Origin: CALJIC01 sp039805565
GTDB taxonomy: Bacteria; Chloroflexota; Chloroflexia; Chloroflexales; Roseiflexaceae
NCBI GenBank assembly: GCA_039805565.1
Contig: JBDLTZ010000193.1
Span: 1 to 60,537, forward strand
Reading direction: 5' to 3'
DNA length: 60,537 nt
The notes under the pieces are model-generated. The model was not told where the DNA came from, made no database searches, and was given only the letters and a program-made list of their open reading frames with translations. Position numbers and translations under genes: made by a program. The first letter of the stretch is position 1; every line of letters begins with the position of its first letter. This document shows, piece by piece, positions 8,825-16,986 of the stretch.

Positions 8825-11800
8825 TACGCGTGCTCCAGCAGCGCCACCGGCAGCGTTGCGAGCACATCGGCCAGCGCCAGGTCGCCCTCGGGGGTGACGA
8901 TGTGCTCGGCGCCAGTGAGGACGTCGCGGTAGCGCCGGCCCAGCTCAGCGTGCGTCAGCGTCAGGCGCGTGTCGCCCCAGACCTCGCCCACCGGCAGGCG
9001 CTCCTCGCCGTCCGTCAGCCCCACCACGAGGCGCGGCGCCACCGCCACGATCTCCTCCTCGCCCAGGGCGCGCGCGAAGGCCACCGCGTGCTCCTGCTTG
9101 CCCCCGCGCGCCTCGAGCGGCCGGTAGTCCCCCTCGGCGAACAGCCGCTCGCGCCGCCGCCGCAGATCGAGCGCCTCGGTCACAAGGTAGAGCTTGATGC
9201 AGCCGTCCGCGCTGTGCTCCATCAGGTCGGACGCGATCGTCGCGCGCGCCTCGCCGCGCCCCACGCGCTGGTGGATCTCGGCCAGCAGCCGCGCCACGCA
9301 CCCGAAGTCTACCGGCCGGCGGTTGTCCGGGTCCACCAGGCTCAGGTCCCATAGCTCAGTCCCCTGGTAGACGTCCGGCACGCCGGGGCTGGTGAGCCGC
9401 AGGAGCGTCTGCGCCAGGCTGTTGAACCGCCCGAAGAACGCGGCCCGCCGCGCCAGCGCCAGCGCGTCCCGCACGAAGGGGTTGTCCGGCGCGTCGTCGA
9501 GCAGCGCCTCGACGAAGGCCCGCAGCGCGGCGTCGTAGGCCTCGTTGGGGTTGATCCAGCTGGTGTGGACCTTCGCCTCCTTGGTAGCCTTCTGCATGTA
9601 GGCCACCACGCGCTCGCGGAAGCCGGCCAGTGTCTCGCTCTCGGCGGGCTTGTGGGCCTCCACCTGGAGCTCGGGGATGGGCCATGCCCCTATCAGCGTC
9701 TGGTAGAGCAGGTACTCGTCGTTGCGGTCGGGGGCCTGCGCGTCGTCCGCCTCGCTCTTGTGGCGCGCGCTCAGCTCGGCCCAGCGCCCCACGGCCGCCT
9801 CCCACTCCGCCGGGATCTCCGAGAGCACGTGGATCCGCGCACGCACGTCCTCGCTGCGCTTGGTGTCGTGGGTCGAGCCGGTCAGCATGGCGTGCGGCCA
9901 GTGCCGCGCCCGCTCGGCGTTGTCGCGGTGGAAGGCCTGCGGGCTGACGCCGAACTGCTCGGGGGCGCCGCCCACCTCGTTCAGCGAGACCAGCCGGTTG
10001 AAGATATAGAAGGTGGTGTCCTCGACACTCTTGGCCATGATCGGGCCGGTGATCTGCTGGAAGCGCATCACCAGGTCCAGCACCGCGCCGTGGTCCTCCT
10101 CGCGGAACTCGCGCAGGTTGCGCAGCAGCAGCGTGTCCTCGAGGAAGCTGAACAGCGTGCGCGAGGTGCGCGGGTGGCGTCGGCGGGCCTCGCGCACGGC
10201 GGCGGTGATGTAGCGCCGGTCGCGCTCGGAGACGTTGTCTGGGTCGGTGATGTAGGTGCGGTAGATCGACATGGCCGAGATCACGTCGGTGAGCGCCCGC
10301 GTCAGGCCGCCGAGGGTGAAATCGCGGTAGCGGCGGTTCTTCTCGTTCACGCGCTCCAGGCGGTGCACCAGCGAGCGGATCTCGCTCGCCAGCGAGCTCT
10401 CGATGATCAGCTGCTTGCTGTCGTGCACCAGATCCTCGAAGCTCGGCACGCCGGCCGGGTCCTTGGGGGCGATGAAGCGCCGGTAGGTGCCGTCGAGCTC
10501 ACGCTCGGCGCGCCGGTCTACGAACAGGCCGCTCACGCTGTTCAGGAAGTCGTAGCCGGTGGTGCCGGCCACCGCCCAGTCGAACGGCAGCGGCTCGCGC
10601 TCGGAGAGGATCTTCTCGGCGACGACGTAGAGGGGGCGGCCATCGACCACAGGCGACAGACCACGGTCCGCCGTAGCGTCTTCGCCCGCGCCGTCGGTGA
10701 CCGTGCTATCCGGGGCTGTGTCATCGGTCGGCCATTGGCCGTCGGTCGTCGGCGCTTGGCCCGTTGTCCGTGGTCCGTTGCCCGTGGTCTGTGGTCGTCG
10801 ACCGTCGGTCGTCGGCGCTTGGTCCGCCCGCAGCGCGTCCCGGTACGCCTGCTGGAGCTGGCTGAAGTAGGCCGGCGGGTCCCACAGGCCGTCCGGGTGG
10901 TCGATGCGCAGCCCGATAAGGTGGCCGTCGGCGGCCAGGCGCATCACCAGCTCGTGCATGCGCTCGAAGACCTCGGGCTGCTCGACGCGCACGGCGGCCA
11001 GGTCGTTGATGTCGAAGAAGCGCCGGTAGTTGATCTCCTCGGCGGCCACGCGCCAGAACGCCAGCCGGTAGGGCTGCGAGTCGATCAGGTCGTGCAGCCG
11101 GTCGAAGCTGCGGGGCTTGCCGGGCGTGCCGTTGAGCGTGCGGATAGCGGCGTCCAGCGCCGCGCGCGCCTCCTCGCTCGCCGTGTACAGGTCGGCGATG
11201 CGCCGCCGGATAACCTCCTTCTCGCGCCGGCGCTCGGCCAGGAGCTCGGGGTCCTGCTCATCGCGCGAGGGCAGGTTGCGCAGCGCGGTGAGGATGCTCA
11301 GGTACTCCTGCAGATCGCGGTGCTCCTTGCCTAGCCGCTCGGTCAGGTTGTCCTCCGCCAGCGTCAGCACCTGCGCGGTGGTGCGCGGCGCGAGCGGCAG
11401 GCAGGTCTCGTAGTAGTTCAGGCAGAAGGAGCCGCCCTCGTAGCTGAGCTGGAGCTCGCCTTTCTCCAGCACCACGCCGTACTGGTCGCCCAGGATCGGC
11501 AGCAGCACCTTGCCCGCCAGCTCCGGCTTGACCGGCTGCCAGTCGATGTCGAAGAACGCCGCGTAGGGTGAGCTCTGGCCGTTCTCCAGCACGTCCACCC
11601 ACCACGGGTTGCCGTCGCCGATGCCCATGTGGTTGGGCACGATGTCGAGCAGCACGCTCATCCCGCGCTCCCGCAGCTCGCGCGAGAGCTCCAGGAAGCC
11701 CTCCTCGCCGCCGAGGGCCGCGCTGATGGCGCCGTAGTCGGTCACGTCGTAGCCGTGGCTGCTGCCCGCGCGGGCCGTGAACAGCGGCGAGGCGTAGAGG

Positions 11801-11961
11801 TCGCTCACGCCCAGGCTGTGGAGGTAGTCCACGATGCCGCGGGCGTCGGTGAAGGTGAAGCTCGGGTTGAACTGGATGCGGTAGGTGGCGCGCGGGACGC
11901 TCCGGCGCACGGCGGGGCGCCCCTCGGACGGCACCACAGCCTGGGTGTCCTGGGCTGACAT
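8824..11961 (-). CDS. treY: Malto-oligosyltrehalose synthase (TreY)
   Basis: A 1045-residue GH13 enzyme that isomerises the reducing-end alpha-1,4 bond of maltodextrins to alpha-1,1. Visible: ATYRIQFNPSFTFTDARGIV, SHGYDVTDY, VLLDIVPNHMGIGDGNPWW, nucleophile Asp near 353 (GLRIDHPDGLWDP), Glu near 448 (YVVAEKILSEREPLPFDW), Asp near 697 (TGSTHDTKRSEDVRAR) and SPGVPDVYQGTELWDLSLVDPDNRRPVD. ATG 11961 has GAGGT 7 nt upstream and begins next to the conserved N-terminus; a much longer open frame upstream is rejected. The protein is at the long end for the family, partly because of a Thr/Asp/Pro-rich insert of about 60 residues just before YVVAEK, coded by repeat DNA at 10647-10827. Confidence 0.95.
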   Translation of the reverse strand: MSAQDTQAVVPSEGRPAVRRSVPRATYRIQFNPSFTFTDARGIVDYLHSLGVSDLYASPLFTARAGSSHGYDVTDYGAISAALGGEEGFLELSRELRERGMSVLLDIVPNHMGIGDGNPWWVDVLENGQSSPYAAFFDIDWQPVKPELAGKVLLPILGDQYGVVLEKGELQLSYEGGSFCLNYYETCLPLAPRTTAQVLTLAEDNLTERLGKEHRDLQEYLSILTALRNLPSRDEQDPELLAERRREKEVIRRRIADLYTASEEARAALDAAIRTLNGTPGKPRSFDRLHDLIDSQPYRLAFWRVAAEEINYRRFFDINDLAAVRVEQPEVFERMHELVMRLAADGHLIGLRIDHPDGLWDPPAYFSQLQQAYRDALRADQAPTTDGRRPQTTGNGPRTTGQAPTTDGQWPTDDTAPDSTVTDGAGEDATADRGLSPVVDGRPLYVVAEKILSEREPLPFDWAVAGTTGYDFLNSVSGLFVDRRAERELDGTYRRFIAPKDPAGVPSFEDLVHDSKQLIIESSLASEIRSLVHRLERVNEKNRRYRDFTLGGLTRALTDVISAMSIYRTYITDPDNVSERDRRYITAAVREARRRHPRTSRTLFSFLEDTLLLRNLREFREEDHGAVLDLVMRFQQITGPIMAKSVEDTTFYIFNRLVSLNEVGGAPEQFGVSPQAFHRDNAERARHWPHAMLTGSTHDTKRSEDVRARIHVLSEIPAEWEAAVGRWAELSARHKSEADDAQAPDRNDEYLLYQTLIGAWPIPELQVEAHKPAESETLAGFRERVVAYMQKATKEAKVHTSWINPNEAYDAALRAFVEALLDDAPDNPFVRDALALARRAAFFGRFNSLAQTLLRLTSPGVPDVYQGTELWDLSLVDPDNRRPVDFGCVARLLAEIHQRVGRGEARATIASDLMEHSADGCIKLYLVTEALDLRRRRERLFAEGDYRPLEARGGKQEHAVAFARALGEEEIVAVAPRLVVGLTDGEERLPVGEVWGDTRLTLTHAELGRRYRDVLTGAEHIVTPEGDLALADVLATLPVALLEHA
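10640..10830. repeat. GACCACGG/CGTCGGTC repeat region inside treY
   Basis: Low-complexity tract containing an exact 20-bp direct repeat (10740-10759 and 10803-10822, offset 63 bp or 21 codons) and many variants of GTCCGTGG/GTCGTCGG. It is in frame within treY and codes repeats such as APTTDG and GPRTTGQ. Confidence 0.85.
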
Positions 11962-12071
11962 AGGTATGACCTCGATGAGAGACCCATCGTCGGGTTCGCG
12001 GATACACGCTCGGCGGTGCAAGAACCGTGCCGTAGCTCCCCGCCGAATCCGCGTGGTGGCTGGCGCGAATC

Positions 12072-12099
12072 TTGCGCGCAGGTCGGGTAGGACTATCGT
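12072..12099 (+). promoter_or_regulatory. Candidate promoter for the Gly/Met-rich protein gene
   Basis: TTGCGC, 16-bp spacer, TATCGT, about 25 bp before the ATG at 12124. Each box matches four of six sigma70 positions. It lies in the divergent gap with treY. Confidence 0.4.
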
Positions 12100-12123
12100 C
12101 CGCATGCCAATGAGGAGGACAGG

Positions 12124-12783
12124 ATGCAGGAGAACAGCGGGCCGGAGGGCGCGGCGCCGCAGGCCGCGCTCGATGATCTGCTCGCCCAGGCACGCACATG
12201 GGCCGAGAGTGTCGGGCTGACGCGCCAGGTAGAGCAGAGCCCGTGGCTGATGATGGCCACGGCGGCGGCAGCCGGCTATGTGCTCGGCAGCATGATGGGC
12301 GGTGACGGCGAATCGGGGTTCAGCGGGCCAGGCCCGATTGGCCAGATGGCCGAGCGTATGGGCCGGCAGCCGCGACGTATGTCGACTTCGGACTTCGCCA
12401 ACCGGCACGGCGGCAGCCGCGCGGACACCGGCATGGGCTCGTCGCACTACGGAATGGGCTTTGCGCCGGGGTTGAGCGACTTCACCCACGGCGCGATGGG
12501 CGCCCCTGGCTACGGCGGCATGGGCTCGGGCCAGTACGGCATGGGCTCGGGCCAGATGGGCTTCTCGTCCGGCGGCTACGGCCAACCCCCGCGCCAGGTG
12601 CCGAGCGCGGCCGACATGCTCGCGCCGGTGCGCGGCGAGATCGAGGCCCTGAAAGGGGCGGCGATCGTGGCGACCCGCCACTGGCTGCGCGACACCCTGC
12701 GCCAGTCGTTCCCCTCGATGGCGAAGCAGATCGACGCGCTGGACCAGCAGATCGGCGGGATGACCGGGACCGGCGGGCGGTAG
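12124..12783 (+). CDS. Gly/Met-rich protein of unknown function
   Basis: A 219-residue protein not recognised as a named family. Residues 1-40 form an acidic/amphipathic helix (DDLLAQARTWAESVG), followed by a single hydrophobic segment rich in Ala and Gly (MMATAAAAGYVLGSMMGG), a layout reminiscent of ElaB/YqjD-type stress proteins. Residues about 80-160 are low complexity with GMGSGQYGMGSGQMG repeats. The C-terminus is helical (SAADMLAPVRGEIEALKGAA...WLRDTLRQSFPSMAKQIDALDQQI). A strong ribosome site (GAGGAGG) precedes ATG 12124. The neighbours are trehalose synthesis genes, a manganese-catalase remnant and a DUF892 protein, so a stress role is plausible by context only. Confidence 0.65.
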   Translation: MQENSGPEGAAPQAALDDLLAQARTWAESVGLTRQVEQSPWLMMATAAAAGYVLGSMMGGDGESGFSGPGPIGQMAERMGRQPRRMSTSDFANRHGGSRADTGMGSSHYGMGFAPGLSDFTHGAMGAPGYGGMGSGQYGMGSGQMGFSSGGYGQPPRQVPSAADMLAPVRGEIEALKGAAIVATRHWLRDTLRQSFPSMAKQIDALDQQIGGMTGTGGR

Positions 12784-12816
12784 CTGCCTGGGGTTCTCAT
12801 AACCAGAGGAGAGCAC

Positions 12817-12983
12817 ACGTTCTTTCACGACAAGCACCTGCAGTACAACGCGCGGCTGGAGCGCCCGGACCCCCTGTTCGCGCGCAAGCTGCATGAGGCG
12901 CTGGGCGGGCAGTGGTGCGAGATCTCGGTACCTGTTCCAGGGGTGGAACTACGGCGGCCTGGCCAAGTATCGCCTAGTCCGCC
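12817..12983 (+). pseudogene. Manganese catalase, decayed N-terminal remnant
   Basis: Translating from 12817 gives FFHDKHLQYNARLERPDPL, then FARKLHEALGGQWCEIS, matching the N-terminus of manganese catalases (family pattern F.H.K.LQYNA...LGGQWGE). The start codon position holds ACG instead of ATG, although a ribosome site (AGAGGAGAG) is still in place upstream. After CEIS the homology continues in another frame as YLFQGWNYGGLAKYR and then ends. So there is a lost start, at least one frameshift, and loss of nearly all the gene including the remaining manganese ligands. Manganese catalase genes are often linked to DUF892 genes like the one that follows. Confidence 0.75.
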
Positions 12984-13021
12984 CCTCCCCGCGGTACGTA
13001 ACGTGCAGTGAGTGAAGTGAC

Positions 13022-13044
13022 GCGGCGCGCAGCGTGCGCGCCGC
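13022..13044. terminator. GC-rich hairpin after the catalase remnant
   Basis: Perfect 9-bp stem (gcggcgcgc/gcgcgccgc) with a 5-nt loop, upstream of the DUF892 gene. There is no T-run. It could be the leftover terminator or leader structure of the decayed gene. Confidence 0.35.
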
Positions 13045-13089
13045 CCACCTAGTGGCCGGAGACGGCCAACCTAGAGAGGTGAGTGAGGA

Positions 13090-13596
13090 ATGTCGATCAC
13101 CAACCTCAACGAGAAGTTTCAGCACGAGCTTGGGGACGCCTACGACGCCGAGCACCGCTTGATGGAGGCCATGCAGCAGATGTCGCAGATGGCGAGCGAC
13201 ACCAAGCTGAAGGGCATGATCCAGGAGCACATCACCGAGACCCAGCGCCAGATCCAGATGCTGGAGCAGGTCTACCAGGCGATGGGCCAGCAGCCCAAGC
13301 GCGTGCCGTGTGACGCGGCGATGGGCCTGGTGAAAGAGGGCCAGAAGACTGTGCAGGAGGCGCAGACCCCGGAGCTGAAGGACTGCGTGATCGCCGGCGC
13401 ACTTGCCAAGGGCGAGCACTACGAGATGGCGAGCTACCGCGGCCTCGTGATGGGCGCCGAGATGATGGGCAACCAGGAGGCGCTCCGCATGCTGCGCCAG
13501 ATCCTCCAGCAGGAGGAGAAGACGGCCCAGATGCTGGAGCAGTCGGCCCCGCAGCTCCTCCAGAAGGCGATGAGGCAGCAGGAGCGCGGCCGGTAA
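13090..13596 (+). CDS. DUF892 ferritin-like protein (YciE/YciF family)
   Basis: A 168-residue, all-helical protein of the DUF892 family with a ferritin-like fold. Candidate metal ligands are spaced along four helices: DAEHRLMEAM, EHITETQRQIQMLEQVY, KGEHYEMASYRG and QQEEKTAQMLEQ. Length is normal for the family. ATG 13090 follows a GAGAGGTGAGTGAGG ribosome site. Family members are induced by osmotic or general stress in enterobacteria; the molecular activity is not established. Position beside trehalose genes and a manganese-catalase remnant fits a stress locus. A strong hairpin terminator follows. Confidence 0.88.
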   Translation: MSITNLNEKFQHELGDAYDAEHRLMEAMQQMSQMASDTKLKGMIQEHITETQRQIQMLEQVYQAMGQQPKRVPCDAAMGLVKEGQKTVQEAQTPELKDCVIAGALAKGEHYEMASYRGLVMGAEMMGNQEALRMLRQILQQEEKTAQMLEQSAPQLLQKAMRQQERGR

Positions 13597-13643
13597 GAAT
13601 GCAAACGGAGGTCGGGGAGCGTATCTCTCCCTGGCCGCCAAAG

Positions 13644-13674
13644 GCGAAGCGGCGGCCACTGGCCGCCGCTTCGC
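13644..13674. terminator. Perfect hairpin between convergent genes
   Basis: Inverted repeat gcgaagcggcggcc / ggccgccgcttcgc with a 3-nt loop, located between the DUF892 gene and the convergently transcribed VWA gene, so it can serve both. A short T-rich tract (ttgttcccct) follows on the plus side. Confidence 0.75.
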
Positions 13675-13696
13675 TGTGCGTTGTTCCCCTCTACCT

Positions 13697-16435
13697 CTAG
13701 GCCGCCTCGTCGTACCTGCGCCGGCGCTCCTCCAGCTCCACCGGCACGGGCACCAGGTGCGGCGTCGTCGTCGGGTCGCCCTGCGGTACGGCCGCGGCGG
13801 GGACCTTCGGCATCTCCTCGATCCGCTGCGCGAGCCGCTCCCACCCCAGCTTGCGCGCCAGCGCCGCCATCGACTCGCGCTCCAGCACCTGGCGGCGCAG
13901 CGCCACATCCAGCGGAAGCAGCGCCAGCGCCGCCCACAGCAGCGCCAGCCCCAGGTCGCGCGGCGCACCGCCCCGGCCCCCGACGGGCACGAAGCTCGTG
14001 TCCGGCGTCGGGTCCACCGCGCCGCCCGTCACCGCCGCCAGCGAGCGCAGCAGGCCGCCGTCACTGCTGCGGCGGTACTCGTCGCCGCGCGACACCACCG
14101 CGCCGGTCGTGAGGGCGTCCACGGGTGTGCCGCCGGCGTCGGTGGCCACGAGTCGTACCTCGTAGGTGCCGGCCGGCGGCTGGTCGACCGCCTCGTAGAC
14201 CCCGGCGCCCACCTCGTTCAGCATCACAGTGCGCGTGATGCCCGAGGCGCTCACCAGCTGCGCCGCCACCCGCATGCCGGACTTCGTCGCCCCAAGCGCG
14301 TCGTGTGCCTCGGCGCGCAGCACCAGGTCGGACCCGCGCGTCTCGGCGCGTACCCCGAGCTGGCGTGAGCCGGGCGGCGGCAGCAGCGAGCTCACCATCT
14401 GGCCTGCCAGCTCCGGGAAGAACCCCGCACGCACCCAGTCGGCCGCCCAGCGTTCTGTCAGGTCGCTCGTCCAGGCCAGGGTGTGGCCGAGGCCATGCTG
14501 CCACCCTGCCAGCAGCGGCTGGCCGTCGGGGGTCGCCAGGATCACCTGGGCCGTCTGGCGGGCGGTGGTCTGCACGAAGCCGCGCAGCTCGGGCGCAGCG
14601 TCGAGGCCCCGCACGATCGGGCTCGGCGCGGCCAGCTCCGGCGTGAACGGAGCCTCCACCATGTAGGGCTGCATCACCTCCTGCGCCTCGTTCACCAGGA
14701 TCGTCGGCAGGTTCGCAGCCTCGTCGGTGAAGAAGTAGCGTCCGTCGCCGGTCTCGGGCATGCTCTGGATGAACTCGATGTGGTCGCCGTCGCCGATCGC
14801 GATCGAGCTGAGGGTCACGCCCTCCTCGCGCAGCCTGGCCACCACCTGGAGTGCGCCCTCCTGCTGGGCTGTGTCGTCGCCGTCGGTCAAGGTGATGATG
14901 TGCCGCACCGGCCGGTCGCTCGCGCGCATGTAGCGGGCCGCCTCGTGCAGCCCGTCGCGGATATTGATGCCGCCGCCGCCGAGCGTCACCCGCTTGAGCG
15001 CCTCTACCGCCTGCGCTCGGTCGCGCCCGGCGATCGGCCCCACCACGTTCACCGGCTCGTGGTCGAAGGGGATCACGACGAGCTCGTCCTCGTCCCGCAG
15101 CAGCTCGGCGATCCGCTGTGCGCCCTCCACCGCCAGCGAGAGCTTGGTGCGGCCGTTCTCCACCTCGCTCATGCTCCCCGAGATGTCTACCAGCACCACC
15201 ACGCTCGCGGGCGGCTGCTCGACCTGCGTCCGCACGTCCATCGTCACTGGCAGCACGTCCTCGAGCGGCGAGTTGCGCCAGCCGCCTGCCCCGAACGACG
15301 ACGGCCCGCCCACCATCATCAGCCCGTGGCCCAGGTCGCGCACGAAGCGCGTCAGCGCCTCCACCGACTCCTCGGGCACGGCGTAGCGCGGCACGTTCAC
15401 CAGCACCACTGCGTCGTATATCGCCAGCCCGTCGAGCTGCCGCGGCATGTCCGCGGGCGTCACGGTCTCGGCGCCGACCTTCGCCGCCGCCAGCGCCCTC
15501 TCCAGGTGCTGCGCCTCCGCCGGGGCCTCGGCCACCAGCAGCACGCGCGGCCGCTCGTCCACCACCGTGAAGGCCTCGGCGGCGTTGTTCTCCAGCCGCG
15601 TGTCGCCCAGCAGCTCCAGCTCCACGCTGTAGCGGTTGAAGGCCGGCCCGGCCTCGGGCAGGTCGATCTCGACCGCCTGCGACCCCTCGCGCAGCGCCAC
15701 CATCTGGCGCACCAGCACCTCGTCGTCGCCGTCCCGCACCACCAGCACGGCCGGCGCCGCCTGCGTGCTCTCCAGCAGGGCGCGCATGCGCAGGCGCTGC
15801 CCCGCGCGCGCCACCTCCGGCAGCTCCACAGCGCTCACCTGCGCGTCCAACGCCTCGGCGGGCGCCCCGAGTGGCACCACGTCCACTGGGATACCCTGCG
15901 CCGCCACCCGGCGCGCCATCTCCATTGCGTTGCCCGCGGTCTCGACGCCATCGGACAGCAGCACCAGCCGCCGGTGCCCCTCCGCCGGGAGCAGCGCCAT
16001 GCCGAGCTGCAGCGCCGACTGAATGTTCGTCGCCAGGCCGCCCGGCGTGATCAGCCCGCCGTACGACATCTGCCCGCCGTCCATGGTCCGCGAGATCAGC
16101 GCGTCCTGCCCGAAGGTCACCACCGCGGCGCGGTCGTCTGGGCGCATGACCGCCATCGCGTCCCCTATGAAGCGCTCGGCGCGCTGCCGCTGCTCCGGCC
16201 GCACTGAGTCCGAGGTGTCCATCAGGAACACCGTCGTCACCATGTCGGTCGGCAGGCGCAGCTGCGTGCCGGCGATTGCCATGACCAGACAGATGATCAG
16301 CGCCGAGCGCAGGCCCAGGCTCCCCCACAGGCGCCAGCCCTCGAGCCTGCGCGGGAGCCGTAGGGCCATGAGCCACAGCAGCGGGACGAGCAGTAGGAGC
16401 CAGAGCCCCTCTGGAAACAGTGCCGAAAAACCCAC
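13697..16435 (-). CDS. Membrane protein with two VWA domains and a GATase1-like domain
   Basis: A 912-residue protein. Two N-terminal membrane helices (about 8-25 and 40-57) are followed by a VWA domain with a MIDAS variant (VFLMDTSDSVRP near 73), a Rossmann-like region resembling glutamine amidotransferase type 1 folds (about 315-400, GLMMVGGPSSFGAGGW) and a second VWA with a canonical MIDAS (VVVLVDISGSMS near 415; TLTDGDDT). The C-terminus has a further hydrophobic helix (LGLALLWAALALLPLDVAL). This architecture is known from uncharacterised membrane proteins often found near BatA-type or peptidoglycan/aerotolerance genes. The 684-residue membrane protein ending at 36433 has a similar GATase-like segment. 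It probably acts in extracytoplasmic protein-protein interaction; no enzyme activity is claimed. Confidence 0.85.
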   Translation of the reverse strand: MGFSALFPEGLWLLLLVPLLWLMALRLPRRLEGWRLWGSLGLRSALIICLVMAIAGTQLRLPTDMVTTVFLMDTSDSVRPEQRQRAERFIGDAMAVMRPDDRAAVVTFGQDALISRTMDGGQMSYGGLITPGGLATNIQSALQLGMALLPAEGHRRLVLLSDGVETAGNAMEMARRVAAQGIPVDVVPLGAPAEALDAQVSAVELPEVARAGQRLRMRALLESTQAAPAVLVVRDGDDEVLVRQMVALREGSQAVEIDLPEAGPAFNRYSVELELLGDTRLENNAAEAFTVVDERPRVLLVAEAPAEAQHLERALAAAKVGAETVTPADMPRQLDGLAIYDAVVLVNVPRYAVPEESVEALTRFVRDLGHGLMMVGGPSSFGAGGWRNSPLEDVLPVTMDVRTQVEQPPASVVVLVDISGSMSEVENGRTKLSLAVEGAQRIAELLRDEDELVVIPFDHEPVNVVGPIAGRDRAQAVEALKRVTLGGGGINIRDGLHEAARYMRASDRPVRHIITLTDGDDTAQQEGALQVVARLREEGVTLSSIAIGDGDHIEFIQSMPETGDGRYFFTDEAANLPTILVNEAQEVMQPYMVEAPFTPELAAPSPIVRGLDAAPELRGFVQTTARQTAQVILATPDGQPLLAGWQHGLGHTLAWTSDLTERWAADWVRAGFFPELAGQMVSSLLPPPGSRQLGVRAETRGSDLVLRAEAHDALGATKSGMRVAAQLVSASGITRTVMLNEVGAGVYEAVDQPPAGTYEVRLVATDAGGTPVDALTTGAVVSRGDEYRRSSDGGLLRSLAAVTGGAVDPTPDTSFVPVGGRGGAPRDLGLALLWAALALLPLDVALRRQVLERESMAALARKLGWERLAQRIEEMPKVPAAAVPQGDPTTTPHLVPVPVELEERRRRYDEAA

Positions 16436-16606
16436 GGTACCCCACCCTGTAGTCGCTGAGGCGGGCGTTGGTGGTCGTGCGCGGAGACGTCCGCCATGCC
16501 GGTTGTGCCTGTGGCGCCGCAGGGCGAAAAGCCCGCGGGCCGGTCCTGCTGTGAGAGCAAGATGCCGGCCGCGGGCGCGGGGTGCGGGCTCGCTGAAAGG
16601 AGAGGA

Positions 16607-16978
16607 TTAGGAGGGGTAGGGGCTTGGGGAGAGGAGGCTGGCGGTCAGCTCCAGCAACTCATCGAGGTGGAACGGCTTCTGCAGCACCGCCGCGAACTGG
16701 CGGCGGTCGTCCTCGGTCACGTGGCTCGCGGCGGTCATCAGGACGATCGGGATCCCGCGGAAGGAGGGCGTCGCAGCCACGGCCGCCCGCAGACTGCGGC
16801 CGTCCAGGTTGGGCATCATCAGGTCGGCGATGATCAGGTTGCAGCGCTGCTCCCGCAGCACACCCAGTGCGACTACGCCGTCAGATGCGGTCAGCACCGT
16901 GTACCCTTCGTCCTCGAGTAGGCCCTGCACCAGCTCGGCGATCGCCGGATCGTCCTCGACGATAAGCACGGTTTGCAT
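16607..16978 (-). CDS. Stand-alone response regulator receiver
   Basis: A 123-residue CheY-like receiver with all catalytic positions: D9-D10 (VEDD), phospho-acceptor D52 (IIADLMMPN), T82 (VLMTAA) and K101-P102. There is no output domain. ATG 16978 gives the normal receiver N-terminus (MQTVLIVEDD); a GTG at 16990 overlapping the kinase stop is an alternative. It directly follows the four-PAS kinase on the same strand (the stops and starts nearly touch), so it is probably the kinase's partner, relaying to another protein or acting by binding. Confidence 0.92.
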   Translation of the reverse strand: MQTVLIVEDDPAIAELVQGLLEDEGYTVLTASDGVVALGVLREQRCNLIIADLMMPNLDGRSLRAAVAATPSFRGIPIVLMTAASHVTEDDRRQFAAVLQKPFHLDELLELTASLLSPSPYPS

Positions 16979-16986
16979 ACGCTCTC

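Noticed and set aside
6345..12099. A shared stress promoter (TCTTGCGC...TATCG) for the treZ side and the Gly/Met-rich gene
   Set aside because: Both places have TCTTGCGC and TATCG, but the spacing is 3 bp at 6353 and 16 bp at 12072, so they are not the same promoter architecture.
8824..12894. A TreY with a 300-residue N-terminal extension
   Set aside because: The extra frame is antisense to the Gly/Met-rich gene and catalase remnant; TreY homology and a ribosome site start at 11961.
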